Part shown: piece by piece, positions 25,384 through 34,586 of the stretch | How positions within the stretch are numbered: the stretch's first letter is position 1 | How the letters are laid out: the number at the start of each line of letters is the position of its first letter | Origin: Candidatus Thorarchaeota archaeon | Lineage (GTDB): Archaea > Asgardarchaeota > Thorarchaeia > Thorarchaeales > Thorarchaeaceae | DNA: 64,000 nt | Direction: 5' to 3' | Assembly: GCA_004524445.1 (NCBI GenBank) | Contig: SDNP01000006.1 | Coordinates: 36,914-100,913 of the forward strand | Position numbers and translations under genes: made by a program | The notes under the pieces: generated by a model | Seen by the model: the letters and a program-made list of their open reading frames with translations, nothing else | The model's database searches: none | What the model was told of the DNA's origin: nothing

Positions 25384-26856
25384 TTAAATTATGAACGCCA
25401 GGAACAAATGAGGTATTAGCCCAAACACAATAATGATGCAGGCTGTAATAATCGCAGGAATCCACATTTCCTTAGGGGTTTCTCTCACATCTTTCAGCGC
25501 GTCTTTCAATGTACCTGTAAAAATCGTATGAAAGGACCTGATAAGAAATACAAATGCAAACAACGAGGTTATCATGAGCACCAAGACAACGCTTGCTGCT
25601 AGCATAATGCCTACATTAGTAAGAAGATGCTGATAGATCGCCTCAAAGAGGAACCATTTTGTGAAGAAACCACTCAGGGGAGCAATGCCAGCTAATGACA
25701 GGATCGATATCAGGTATGCTGCTGAAGTGAGTTTCATCCTTTTTCCCAATCCTCCGAGAGATGGCATATCCATAGTACCTGTTGAAATAAGTACGGATCC
25801 CAAGGTTAGAAGTATGCCCAGTTTCATAATTGAAACATTCATCAGATAAAGCTGTCCGACTGCATAGCTGAATGGGGTCAGTACACCAAAGATTATCATA
25901 ATATAACCAAATTCCTCGATGGTGGCATAGGCGACCATTCTCATGAAATTCTTTTGAGCATATGCCATCGATGCACCGAATATGAGAGAGAATGCTCCAA
26001 CGCTTGTCACCAGAATGGGCAAAACTACAGATGGCGAAACGGTATACAAAGTCTGGATCAGCCTGTGCAATGCGATGAACAAGGCTATAGGCTCGGCCGC
26101 AAAGAAACAATTTACAGCAGGTTTTGAGGCGGGGAATGCATCGGGTAACCAGCCATGAAATGGAGCAATCCCGATATCCGCTCCAAGACCAGCAATAAAG
26201 CATATGGCAACGATTACTACAACTGTGGGGCTATCTGCAAGTGGACCAGGATTTGCCAGAATCTCATCAATATTTGAGGCCTGTGTTGTTATGTAGATTA
26301 ACATCGTGCCTAGAATAACGAACAGAGCGCTAATAGCTGTGATAATGAGATACTTGAATGATGCCTCCACTGCTTCCTTTCCTTTGGCATGCAATACCAT
26401 TACTACCGACACTGCAATCACTAGCTCGATGAAAAGAGCCACTGCAAAAATATCGTAGACAAGCATCAATCCCAACATGCAAATTAAGAACATCAAAACG
26501 AAAAAATTGTAGACTTCTGGTTTCAGCCGCCCTCCTTTTTCCGCCTTGATATTGTAAATGGAAGTCAGAAAGAAAATCAGGGCCGTTGCAATTGAGGGTG
26601 CTATATTAGTTGATTCTAATCGCATAGATAACAAAGAGAATTCATAGACCGCTCCAGTAAATAGAATCGGAGCATGATAGATAAGAAGAAGCAAGGTCAA
26701 ACCTGTTCCCAATAGAAGAGAAGGTTTCTCGATCTGCTTGAAGGTTTCTTGAAGACGAGATAACCTAGCAATTCCTACACCAAACACTGCTATCCCCGCT
26801 GGTATGCCAAGGATAATCAAGGGAACAGGTGAAGTCACAGTAAAAGTTGCCTCCAT
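25384..26856 (-). CDS. Antiporter-like proton pump subunit (NuoN/MrpD-like)
   Basis: 490 residues with about 14 membrane helices. It has features of the proton-conducting antiporter family: FHGWLPDAFPASKPAVNCFFAA after a GLGADIGIAP segment, and a helix with FMRMVAYATIEEFGYI. Conserved Glu and Lys residues in membrane helices are kept. It is the last gene of the minus-strand three-gene set, and its start overlaps the end of the HyfE-like gene by 22 bases. Confidence 0.9.
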   Translation of the reverse strand: MEATFTVTSPVPLIILGIPAGIAVFGVGIARLSRLQETFKQIEKPSLLLGTGLTLLLLIYHAPILFTGAVYEFSLLSMRLESTNIAPSIATALIFFLTSIYNIKAEKGGRLKPEVYNFFVLMFLICMLGLMLVYDIFAVALFIELVIAVSVVMVLHAKGKEAVEASFKYLIITAISALFVILGTMLIYITTQASNIDEILANPGPLADSPTVVVIVAICFIAGLGADIGIAPFHGWLPDAFPASKPAVNCFFAAEPIALFIALHRLIQTLYTVSPSVVLPILVTSVGAFSLIFGASMAYAQKNFMRMVAYATIEEFGYIMIIFGVLTPFSYAVGQLYLMNVSIMKLGILLTLGSVLISTGTMDMPSLGGLGKRMKLTSAAYLISILSLAGIAPLSGFFTKWFLFEAIYQHLLTNVGIMLAASVVLVLMITSLFAFVFLIRSFHTIFTGTLKDALKDVRETPKEMWIPAIITACIIIVFGLIPHLFLAFII

Positions 26857-27482
26857 TCTGAAATAGATAACACGCCATATTCACGATATCCATGATATAT
26901 GATAAACACCCCTACGAGATTCACCAAATTGACGACAAGAAGCAGAGGTGGGATTATTAATAATGGAGCTTGTTCGAAGAAGGGGAATAATGCCGTTTCA
27001 GCTATGTTGAGCCCTACAAGAACCTTGAATGGATCATCGCGAGTTAGAATAAACACGAAGTCAATAGAGAGTACAAGGATGATAGGTGCGAAGATGATGA
27101 GATGGGCGGGAGTAGACGGATATATCCATAACCAAATAACAGCCTGCCCTGCAATCAAAACGCCAATAATAATACTTGTTTTTTGCATTCCTATCTTGGG
27201 TAATTCAGTTGCGTTCTCGGTTCTAGTGACGCCAACGAATAATATCAAGGGAGCAACAACAGCCGCGAAAAACCACTCTACTAAGGCTGAAGCTACCTTG
27301 ATAACTGTGGCAAAGTCTGCAGTTAGCGAGGTATCAAGGAGAATGGACACAAATGATACCATAGTGACAATCGTAGCTTGCAACGAGAGAAGCATGATTA
27401 GATGTTTTGAGCTGCGAATGTAGCACGCCACTATAGTAAAGAACGCCAAGACAAACATTGCATAGAAGAGCACTGGGTTCAT
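26835..27482 (-). CDS. HyfE-like hydrogenase membrane subunit
   Basis: 215 residues with about seven membrane helices. The second half (DDPFKVLVGLNIAETALFPFF) resembles the NuoK/HyfE-type helices in group 4 hydrogenases. It lies between the two antiporter-like genes, the usual place for HyfE. Start is ATG 27482, three bases after the upstream NuoL-like stop. Confidence 0.82.
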   Translation of the reverse strand: MNPVLFYAMFVLAFFTIVACYIRSSKHLIMLLSLQATIVTMVSFVSILLDTSLTADFATVIKVASALVEWFFAAVVAPLILFVGVTRTENATELPKIGMQKTSIIIGVLIAGQAVIWLWIYPSTPAHLIIFAPIILVLSIDFVFILTRDDPFKVLVGLNIAETALFPFFEQAPLLIIPPLLLVVNLVNLVGVFIIYHGYREYGVLSISEWRQLLL

Positions 27483-27485
27483 TAT

Positions 27486-29438
27486 TTACACCAACACTAT
27501 TGCTATGAGTAAAAGCATGCAAATCCCCGAAACAAACCATAGAAATGCCCTTGCAAACTGATAGCGCACATCCAACTTCAAGATGGTAGTACAGAATTCA
27601 TATATTCTTTTGGAGAGAGCATGATAGACACGGTCGATATCAGTATTACGGACAAAATTCTCAACATTCAGGATATCTGATTGAATAGTGTATAAGATAT
27701 CAGAGTGAAGCAATGTGTAACGAACACTGTCCTCTCCGCATATGAATGGCTTGAATGCCTTTTCATCAGGTTCACGTTTGTATTCGGCTCTGCTCATCGA
27801 CAAGAAAACTGCAATTAGGAACACAGAAAGAAAAACCAACATAGATACAGCAATAGCAATGGGGCTCCAAATCCCCCCAAAAACTGGGATAACGAGGAAT
27901 TGAATGACCCTATCAATTGGCATTCCAAGTTGAACAATGCTTGGGAAAATCAGACCGGCCAATAGGGTCATCGGGTCGATTCCGATGATGACAATCAGTC
28001 CTGCCAACAAGAGCATTGGAATGAGCATGAAAAGGGGTGGGTCGCTGATACCAGTGCCAATGGCACTATCACTTCTTGCAAGGAAGACCGAGTAGAGCAT
28101 TCGTGTTGCTATTACAATGTGTATCAGTTCACCTAATATCCCAATAAACAAAAAGAAGGGAGAACTGACTTCAATCGCTGAAACCATGACCAAATATTTC
28201 GCAATGAATTCACTTAGTAAAGGCAGCCCCGCTATTGCTAACACACTTAACGCAGCACAAGATGCAGTGATAGGCATGGATTGATAGAGCCCCCCTAGAT
28301 CATCAATATGACGTTTCCCTGTTCTTAGGATAACGGCACCAGAGCATAGAAAAAGAAGGCCCACAACTAGTAGATGTGACATTGTATAAAAGAGGCTTGC
28401 AGTGACACTAAACGGGAATCCGAGTCCTAGGGCGATGAAGACAAAACCCATTTCGGAGGCCGCGCCATAAGCCACAATGCGAGGCAGATCTGTTTCGATG
28501 ACGGCATTTATCGCACCGATGATGAGCGTAATACTTCCAACCATCGATATGATAAACCCAGCAGTGTTGATGTTACCAAATAACTGAACTAGAGGCACAA
28601 TCGGGAGAAAGGCAAAAGCAGGTTCAAACGATTGGAAAACCAAGCGTAGAAGGAGATAGACCCCGGCAATATCGCATGCAACGAATAGAGCCATTGTTGA
28701 TGATGGCGCAGCTGTTGCATCAGCGAACCATGTATGAAAAGGAAACTGTATTCCTTTCGGAAGAACGGCCAGTAATGTTAAAGGAATGAGAATTGGTAGC
28801 ATAATCGCAAGAAGCGCCGGATTTCGTGCTATACTTCGAATTTGAAGTGTTCCAATAGTTGTCGAAACGAGTACAGTCAACGAAAATAGCCCAAGCCCGC
28901 CGGCATGTGTCATGACAAACGCCTTGAACGCAGCATCTGAGCTCTTCTCATGCGATATCAGCATATAGAGTGAGAGAGTCATTATCTCCCAAAACACAAG
29001 CAATGTCAAGAGGTCTGCCGAGAATAAAGTCCCAACTAGTCCACCGACCAGAATCAGAGAGAAAGAAAATGTTCGGTCAGCCATCAATTCCTCCGCCAGG
29101 TCGTCAGTGTTCGTGAAATAGCCAATCCCATATGTCACGACAAGTACGCCAAAAAGCGTACCAAAAATAGAGAAAGAAAGAGAGAGTATATCGATATATA
29201 CTCCTATTTCCAAGTCAATAAACATTAGCCTAAGTGTAAAGAAGTAGATTTCGATGGGCGAAACAAGCACATTCGGAAGCAAAGCAAAAGATCCTAAAAA
29301 GGGGAAGAATGCTGCAATCAAACAGAGCCATTTTGAGTAGGTACCAAAACGAGATAGCTTCGCGAGTAGATACGAAAATACACCAATAAACAGCGGAACA
29401 AGAAGAGTGAGTATAGCTATTATGGAAATGTATGTCAT
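27486..29438 (-). CDS. Antiporter-like proton pump subunit (NuoL/HyfB-like)
   Basis: 650 residues, about 15-16 membrane helices. The antiporter core is evident: FWEIMTLSLYMLI (helix Glu), LPKGIQFPFHTWFADATAAP (Lys and His of the channel) and IVAYGAASEMGFV. The C-terminus has a hydrophilic region (SRAEYKREPDEKAFKPFICG) and one final membrane helix, as in HyfB/HycC. Start ATG is preceded by GAGGTAAAGAT. It begins the minus-strand module that pairs with the catalytic module at 21596-24978. Confidence 0.9.
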   Translation of the reverse strand: MTYISIIAILTLLVPLFIGVFSYLLAKLSRFGTYSKWLCLIAAFFPFLGSFALLPNVLVSPIEIYFFTLRLMFIDLEIGVYIDILSLSFSIFGTLFGVLVVTYGIGYFTNTDDLAEELMADRTFSFSLILVGGLVGTLFSADLLTLLVFWEIMTLSLYMLISHEKSSDAAFKAFVMTHAGGLGLFSLTVLVSTTIGTLQIRSIARNPALLAIMLPILIPLTLLAVLPKGIQFPFHTWFADATAAPSSTMALFVACDIAGVYLLLRLVFQSFEPAFAFLPIVPLVQLFGNINTAGFIISMVGSITLIIGAINAVIETDLPRIVAYGAASEMGFVFIALGLGFPFSVTASLFYTMSHLLVVGLLFLCSGAVILRTGKRHIDDLGGLYQSMPITASCAALSVLAIAGLPLLSEFIAKYLVMVSAIEVSSPFFLFIGILGELIHIVIATRMLYSVFLARSDSAIGTGISDPPLFMLIPMLLLAGLIVIIGIDPMTLLAGLIFPSIVQLGMPIDRVIQFLVIPVFGGIWSPIAIAVSMLVFLSVFLIAVFLSMSRAEYKREPDEKAFKPFICGEDSVRYTLLHSDILYTIQSDILNVENFVRNTDIDRVYHALSKRIYEFCTTILKLDVRYQFARAFLWFVSGICMLLLIAIVLV

Positions 29439-30108
29439 ATCTTTACCTCTTTATCCATGGGTTTCTTTGGACTTGCAAGAGAATCTTGTTTCCTCATTCT
29501 TATTCATCTTTGTCCTATTATTTCTAATGTTGTAATGACAATCTCGCTGTCAAATTGTTCCAAGATGCCTGACATTCTTGGTATGCCATTCCAAAGAGGA
29601 AAAGCTGCTATCAATGCGGGCCGCAATTACTATTACGGAATTGATTACATATGACAGATTCAGATCTGCTTGATAATTGAGGGTGTAAGCTGCCTGTAAA
29701 TGTTTCTTCAGTACCAATATGCTTAGTGGCCTAATATGAGAGTTTGGAAAGCTTCTAGATATGCTTCCGACTATACTAGTGAGCCAACTGCTAAGCCTGA
29801 ATGAAGCTTGTAACCAAGATTCTCATGGAGGATCGGTTCTTGTCGAGGGGTTTCTTGCTATCAAGGAATGTGCAAAATAGCAATGGACCGCAACAATTTT
29901 CCTGCTCGCTCAAGTGAGGAGGTAACTAGTATAAGATATGCCATTGGTATTTTTTTGTTTCTGTAATTGGGGCAACCTGTTGAGAAGGCGTTAGAATAAG
30001 TCTGTAGTAAGACAATTCAAATATCACGCTTACATCATCTAGTTTTGCAGCAAAGCATTTCATCCATCTTGATATGCTGAATTCGTGTAAAGGAGTTCCA
30101 GGGCAAAA
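29439..30108. other. Intergenic region between divergent NuoL-like and mre11 genes
   Basis: About 670 bases with no gene I can support on either strand. It must contain the promoters of both divergent operons. No tRNA, repeat or strong hairpin is seen. Confidence 0.4.
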
Positions 30109-31182
30109 ATGGTTAGAATTGCTCACATATCCGATTCACATCTGGGGGCATCTATGTTCCAATTGGTTGAACGTAGGGAGGATGCCAGAAAGTGTTTGGA
30201 GAAGGCTATGGATATGTGCCTTCGGCATTCACCTGATGTCATTGTACACACAGGAGATTTGTTTGATAGCCCCTTTGCGAATGTTGAGGATCAGACCTTC
30301 GTCAATGACTTACTCAAGCGCGTGAGCAAGAAGGCGCCAATTATTCTGATAAAAGGAAATCACGATATCCCGTTTGGTTGGCGCTACTCTCAAAGTCCCA
30401 TTCGACTTCTTGAGAGCAATGACTTGGTGATTTCTACAGGTGACAGTGACACTCGCATATTCAAGATGGAATTTGATGGCGAAGTTGTCGAATTTCACCT
30501 GATTTCTTGGACTAATGCAAGGAGCATGAATCGCCTACTCAATAAGATGGCACCAAAAACTGATACTGCCGTTCTGCTTGCTCATCATTTGACGGTATCA
30601 AAAGATCGATTGCCAATCCACTACAACTATACAGGCATAGGTCATGCTCATAACTTCTGGTTGGATGAAGAATACGACATTGGACGTCCTGGATCCACAT
30701 GTGTAGTTGATTGGCGACGAGAAATGAGTGGAAGCAGCAAGCTCATTGTCGTCGATATTTGCAAGACCGGCAATGAATATACCACTGAATCTCTGAATGA
30801 TGTTAGAGAGTTCAAATACTGGCCCGGATTTGATATCACGGGCATGGGACCTGCAGAAGTAAACAACAAAATGAAGCAGTGGATTGGCAGACTCTCACCT
30901 AAGAAGAAATCAAAACCTATTGTAATTATCAACGTGAATGGAGTTGTAGACTCAGAAACGGAACGAGGTATTGACAGAAACAAAATAATAAAGTATGGCG
31001 AATCACAAATTGACCCACTTTTCTTACACATTGAATCCAATTGGAAAGTCATAGGTACGGCAGCTGTTGAGTTGTCCGAACCACTGAATGTAGAGAAATC
31101 TGTGAAGGAATACGTTGAGCAGATGCAGACAGAATATGAAGATGAGCTTCTTACAATGCTTCAAGATATTGTGGGAGGGTGA
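30109..31182 (+). CDS. mre11: DNA repair exonuclease Mre11
   Basis: 357 residues. Metallophosphoesterase with all metal-ligand motifs: D9-S-H11, GD50xxD, GNHD (83-86), a LLAHH segment and GHAH. It forms a complex with Rad50 and processes double-strand DNA ends. The family usually has 380-420 residues in archaea, so this one is slightly short. The stop codon overlaps the GTG start of the rad50 gene. Confidence 0.93.
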   Translation: MVRIAHISDSHLGASMFQLVERREDARKCLEKAMDMCLRHSPDVIVHTGDLFDSPFANVEDQTFVNDLLKRVSKKAPIILIKGNHDIPFGWRYSQSPIRLLESNDLVISTGDSDTRIFKMEFDGEVVEFHLISWTNARSMNRLLNKMAPKTDTAVLLAHHLTVSKDRLPIHYNYTGIGHAHNFWLDEEYDIGRPGSTCVVDWRREMSGSSKLIVVDICKTGNEYTTESLNDVREFKYWPGFDITGMGPAEVNNKMKQWIGRLSPKKKSKPIVIINVNGVVDSETERGIDRNKIIKYGESQIDPLFLHIESNWKVIGTAAVELSEPLNVEKSVKEYVEQMQTEYEDELLTMLQDIVGG

Positions 31183-32477
31183 CGATATTGCTAAAACGCC
31201 TGGATATGCGCAATTTCAAGGTTTTCACAGATCAGGTATTTGAATTCACGCCGGGTACTACTTCAATAGTTGGTCCCAACGGTTCTGGAAAGACTACAAT
31301 CCTAGAAGCAATTGAATTTGCTCTCTTCAAGCGCATCACGAGAAAGGAAAAATCAGTGAGCAAAGTCGAGAAGATGATAAGTCACAATAAACGAAAGTCA
31401 AAGGTCCTCTTGGATTTTGTTGCACCCATCAATAGGAGGCAATATCGAGTTGAACGGTCCATATATCCGGGTGAAACCAAGGCTGACCTATTCTTGGAGG
31501 GCGATAAAGAGCCAATTGCATCTGGTCCTCGGGATGTCAATGACGAAATCGTGAAGCTTCTCGGTGTTGATAGACACGCATTTTCAGCATTAACCTACGT
31601 CCGACAAGGAGAAATTGATAGACTTGCCAGGCAATCACCAAAAAGCCGGCGAAATGATTTGTATGGAATGATGGGGCTAGGGATTTATACCAAGACCTCT
31701 GATCGCGTCCACAAGCGAATGCAATTGGTAAAGAAGGACATAAGCCAACGTAAGGAAACTATAACAAGGCTACAAGAAATCAAGGAGCATCTTCCAAGTG
31801 AAGAGGAGCTTGAAAAGGTGAATTCGGCACTTGCTTCAATCTCTAAAGATGATAATTTGCAGGAAGACCTCGAAGTAATTCGTTCAGTTATCGATAAGGT
31901 CAAAGAGTCTGTCACGAAAGTGGATCATGAGTTATTCTCAACTGAACTGACCGACGAATTTGAAAATCTTAAGGATGAGTCAGAAATATCAAAGACCCTT
32001 AAGCGGATTCTTCTGTCAATCCCGGATATTGCAGAGTCTCAATTACGTCCGCATATCCGTAGCGAAGCCAGAGAGATTTTCAGAGGAATTTTCGGGGATC
32101 GCTATAGCGACCTTGTCATTGATGATGATTATGATGTGACTCTTTTTGACTTGCGCGGGAACGAAGTCCCTCTAAGAGCAGCTTCGGGCGGTGAGGATGT
32201 CTGTGTGAATTTTGCCTTGAGAGTTGGCGTTAATACTGCTCTTCAGAAGCACTCTGTTGCGGTGCCCCCTCCTGGATTGTTGATTTTAGATGAACCCGGG
32301 GCTGGACTTGATTCGCAGAGACGTCGATGGTTACCAAAGGCAATTCAGGGTCTCAAGGCCGTGGAGCAAGTGATTGTTGTAACGCACATGCAAGAGCTGA
32401 AAGAATCGGCCGACAGAATTATTGAGCTGACACCTCAAGGAAAGGCTCGGCAACCAATCGTGGAGCTGACTGAATAG
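31179..32477 (+). CDS. rad50: Rad50-like ATPase with almost no coiled coil and no zinc hook
   Basis: 432 residues, half the usual 850-900 of archaeal Rad50. All ATPase elements are present: Walker A (GPNGSGKTT, 32-40), Q-loop (YVRQGEID, 140-147), signature (ASGGED, 335-340), Walker B (LLILDEPGAGLD, 367-378) and H-loop (VVTHMQE, about 400-406). Between the two ATP-binding lobes, only about 100 residues (about 175-275) replace the long antiparallel coiled coil. No CxxC hook exists; the only cysteine is in the signature helix. GTG 31179 overlaps the mre11 stop; TTG 31188 is an alternative start. The frame is intact, so this is a shortened gene and not a frameshift product. Confidence 0.9.
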   Translation: MTILLKRLDMRNFKVFTDQVFEFTPGTTSIVGPNGSGKTTILEAIEFALFKRITRKEKSVSKVEKMISHNKRKSKVLLDFVAPINRRQYRVERSIYPGETKADLFLEGDKEPIASGPRDVNDEIVKLLGVDRHAFSALTYVRQGEIDRLARQSPKSRRNDLYGMMGLGIYTKTSDRVHKRMQLVKKDISQRKETITRLQEIKEHLPSEEELEKVNSALASISKDDNLQEDLEVIRSVIDKVKESVTKVDHELFSTELTDEFENLKDESEISKTLKRILLSIPDIAESQLRPHIRSEAREIFRGIFGDRYSDLVIDDDYDVTLFDLRGNEVPLRAASGGEDVCVNFALRVGVNTALQKHSVAVPPPGLLILDEPGAGLDSQRRRWLPKAIQGLKAVEQVIVVTHMQELKESADRIIELTPQGKARQPIVELTE

Positions 32478-32481
32478 AGCA

Positions 32482-33675
32482 TCATACGTCAAATATCTCT
32501 TTTTTCTTATCCTTCACTATCTCCTTGGTTCGAATCATCCTTCGTATCTTGAGAGCAACCTTTCTATCTCCAAGAGATATTCCTCCTACCATAACGTCAT
32601 CTTTTAGCACCGCTTTGAAATACGTACCTTCAGATTCATTTGCTGATGTGATTGATTCGTATTCCGGCGATTGGGGATTGAACTCGCCTATTGATGTCAG
32701 ATTGATTCCGGCTACCTGCAATGTATTTGATGGTGTTGTTCCATCGTACTTTTTTGAGCCATGCGCCATGATATTGATCGCAGCTATTTTCGCTGTTTCT
32801 AGTGCAACTGGAATTATGCCCCAACAGATGCCTTTCCATTCGGTGCAATCACCAGCGGCGTAGATACTATCTGATGTTGTTTGCATGTATTCATCCACAA
32901 GGATCCCCTTGCCAGGCCCAACAGCTATATTCGCCTGTCTCGCTAGATGGGTGTTCGGGCGTATCCCAGTGGTCATAACCACCATATCGCCCTTCACCTT
33001 ATCACCCTCTGTTGATACGACGCCTGTGGCATGCCCCGGCCCAGTGACTTCAGTGCACGTAAAACCGAGAAGGGCTGTTATACCCATATTTCCCAATCTT
33101 TTGAGCAGGATGTTGCTGGCGCCTTGGTCTAGCTGTGCTGGTAAGAGGGTGGATATATTAGAAATAACGATAGGATTTCCCCCTGCAGCCTTCATTGCGG
33201 CGGCTAACTCAATTCCTAGAATCCCGCCTCCGACAATTATCTCTCTTCCAGCACCATCAACCGAGTTAGAGATATCTATGGCATCATCCAATGTACGCAG
33301 TATATGTACTCGCTCTTTTTCCACTCCCCTAATTGGTGGAACGAATGGATGGCTTCCCACAGCTATCAGGATATTGTCATAATTGAAGTAGGACTGTTTC
33401 TCAGTTAGGATGCTGAGAGAAGAAGGAATGACTTCTATAACTGGCTCTGCAAGATGCAGATTGACATCGTATTCATCATACCACTCATGGCCGTACTGAA
33501 TCACTTCGTCCTTCGAAATTCTTCCAGCAATGTATTCGATGAGTTTTGGCCTTGGATAGTAGGTATATTTTTCATCACTAAAAACGTCAATAGCTACATC
33601 TCTATTTTTGCTGCGGATTTCCCTGATTGCTGTCACTGCAGCAACGCCATTTCCAATGATTCCAATCCTATCCAT
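32482..33675 (-). CDS. FAD-dependent pyridine nucleotide-disulfide oxidoreductase (NirB/rubredoxin reductase type)
   Basis: 397 residues with an N-terminal FAD-binding Rossmann motif (IGIIGNGVAAVTA), an NAD(P)-binding motif (GGGILGIELAAAM near residue 150) and a FAD-contacting SIYAAGDCTEW segment. A small C-terminal domain follows, as in the NirB N-terminal region and rubredoxin or ferredoxin reductases. It probably moves electrons between NAD(P)H and a small electron carrier; the partner is unknown. Its stop faces the rad50 stop 4 bases away. Confidence 0.87.
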   Translation of the reverse strand: MDRIGIIGNGVAAVTAIREIRSKNRDVAIDVFSDEKYTYYPRPKLIEYIAGRISKDEVIQYGHEWYDEYDVNLHLAEPVIEVIPSSLSILTEKQSYFNYDNILIAVGSHPFVPPIRGVEKERVHILRTLDDAIDISNSVDGAGREIIVGGGILGIELAAAMKAAGGNPIVISNISTLLPAQLDQGASNILLKRLGNMGITALLGFTCTEVTGPGHATGVVSTEGDKVKGDMVVMTTGIRPNTHLARQANIAVGPGKGILVDEYMQTTSDSIYAAGDCTEWKGICWGIIPVALETAKIAAINIMAHGSKKYDGTTPSNTLQVAGINLTSIGEFNPQSPEYESITSANESEGTYFKAVLKDDVMVGGISLGDRKVALKIRRMIRTKEIVKDKKKEIFDV

Positions 33676-33849
33676 CTATTTCTCCTTCCTGCTCCATGTC
33701 ATTAAACTAAAATCTTGCTAGAATACTATTATCTTCTATTCCATTTCAGATTGAGCGGCAAAATGAATGTAGCTGTAACAGATATTTGCCTTTCATATTG
33801 AATGTACACAAGGGTTAGGTTTTTCATTCGAATTGGGGGTTCAACACAA

Positions 33850-34578
33850 ATGAAAACCCGAGCCATTCTTTTCGACTTACATCATACACTAACGAGGACG
33901 AAGGAGTCTGTATTCGGTCTCATTCGGCGAATTAGCTTACAGAATGGCATTGACTTAACGGATACCACGGATGCCGATTTGCAGACCGCTTTCAGAGAAG
34001 CTGACAGATTTCTTGCTGAATTTGAAGTCAAGAACAATGTCGGGGCACACTGGGGATCCGAACCCGAGCATTGGATAGAAGCTGACCTGAGAATGTTTCA
34101 GGCTCTCGGAATTGATGACATTGAAAAAAGAAGGATTCTGAAAATTGAGATTGAATTCAAGTATGAAATCTTAGAAACGGATTATGAATATCTTCATGAG
34201 GATTCTAATGAGCTACTAACCCAACTCAGAAAAAGGGGATATGAGTTAGGAATATGTACTCGCCGACATGATGATCCATCAGGGCTTCTAGAGCGGGAAG
34301 GTGTTAAGGATTTGATTTCTTCGGTCACCTGGAGTGGTGTTCCAGGTTACGCTAAGCCCAGTCCCTTTACTCTTTTTGAGGCAAGTGAAACAATAGGCAT
34401 GAATCCCACACTGTGCGCATATGTGGGAAACTTGGTTGAGGTGGATGTCAGAGCAGCTCAAAGAGCTGGAATGCAACCTATCTTGTTGACCTGGGGAAAC
34501 CCAGAAGAGAGCAGCAAGACAGAAGAGCAGGTAATCATCAAGAGGCACCCATTAGAGATTCTAGACGTATTCGACTAG
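33850..34578 (+). CDS. HAD-superfamily hydrolase with altered motif I
   Basis: 242 residues of haloacid dehalogenase type. Motif I is FDLHHTLT (D9xH11xT) where phosphatases have DxDxT, so the second Asp (general acid/base) is His. The Lys of motif III (YAKPSPFTLFEA) and motif IV region (YVGNLVEVDVRAAQRAG) are present. The helical cap is of C1 type. ATG 33850 is chosen because GGGGGTT lies upstream and the protein then starts right at motif I; an ATG at 33802 is in frame. Substrate unknown. Confidence 0.82.
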   Translation: MKTRAILFDLHHTLTRTKESVFGLIRRISLQNGIDLTDTTDADLQTAFREADRFLAEFEVKNNVGAHWGSEPEHWIEADLRMFQALGIDDIEKRRILKIEIEFKYEILETDYEYLHEDSNELLTQLRKRGYELGICTRRHDDPSGLLEREGVKDLISSVTWSGVPGYAKPSPFTLFEASETIGMNPTLCAYVGNLVEVDVRAAQRAGMQPILLTWGNPEESSKTEEQVIIKRHPLEILDVFD

Positions 34579-34586
34579 ACGCTGAT

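Noticed and set aside
31179..32477. Frameshifted or truncated rad50
   Set aside because: Both ATPase lobes lie in one continuous frame with a normal end; only the middle is missing, so it is an internal deletion or a natural short form.
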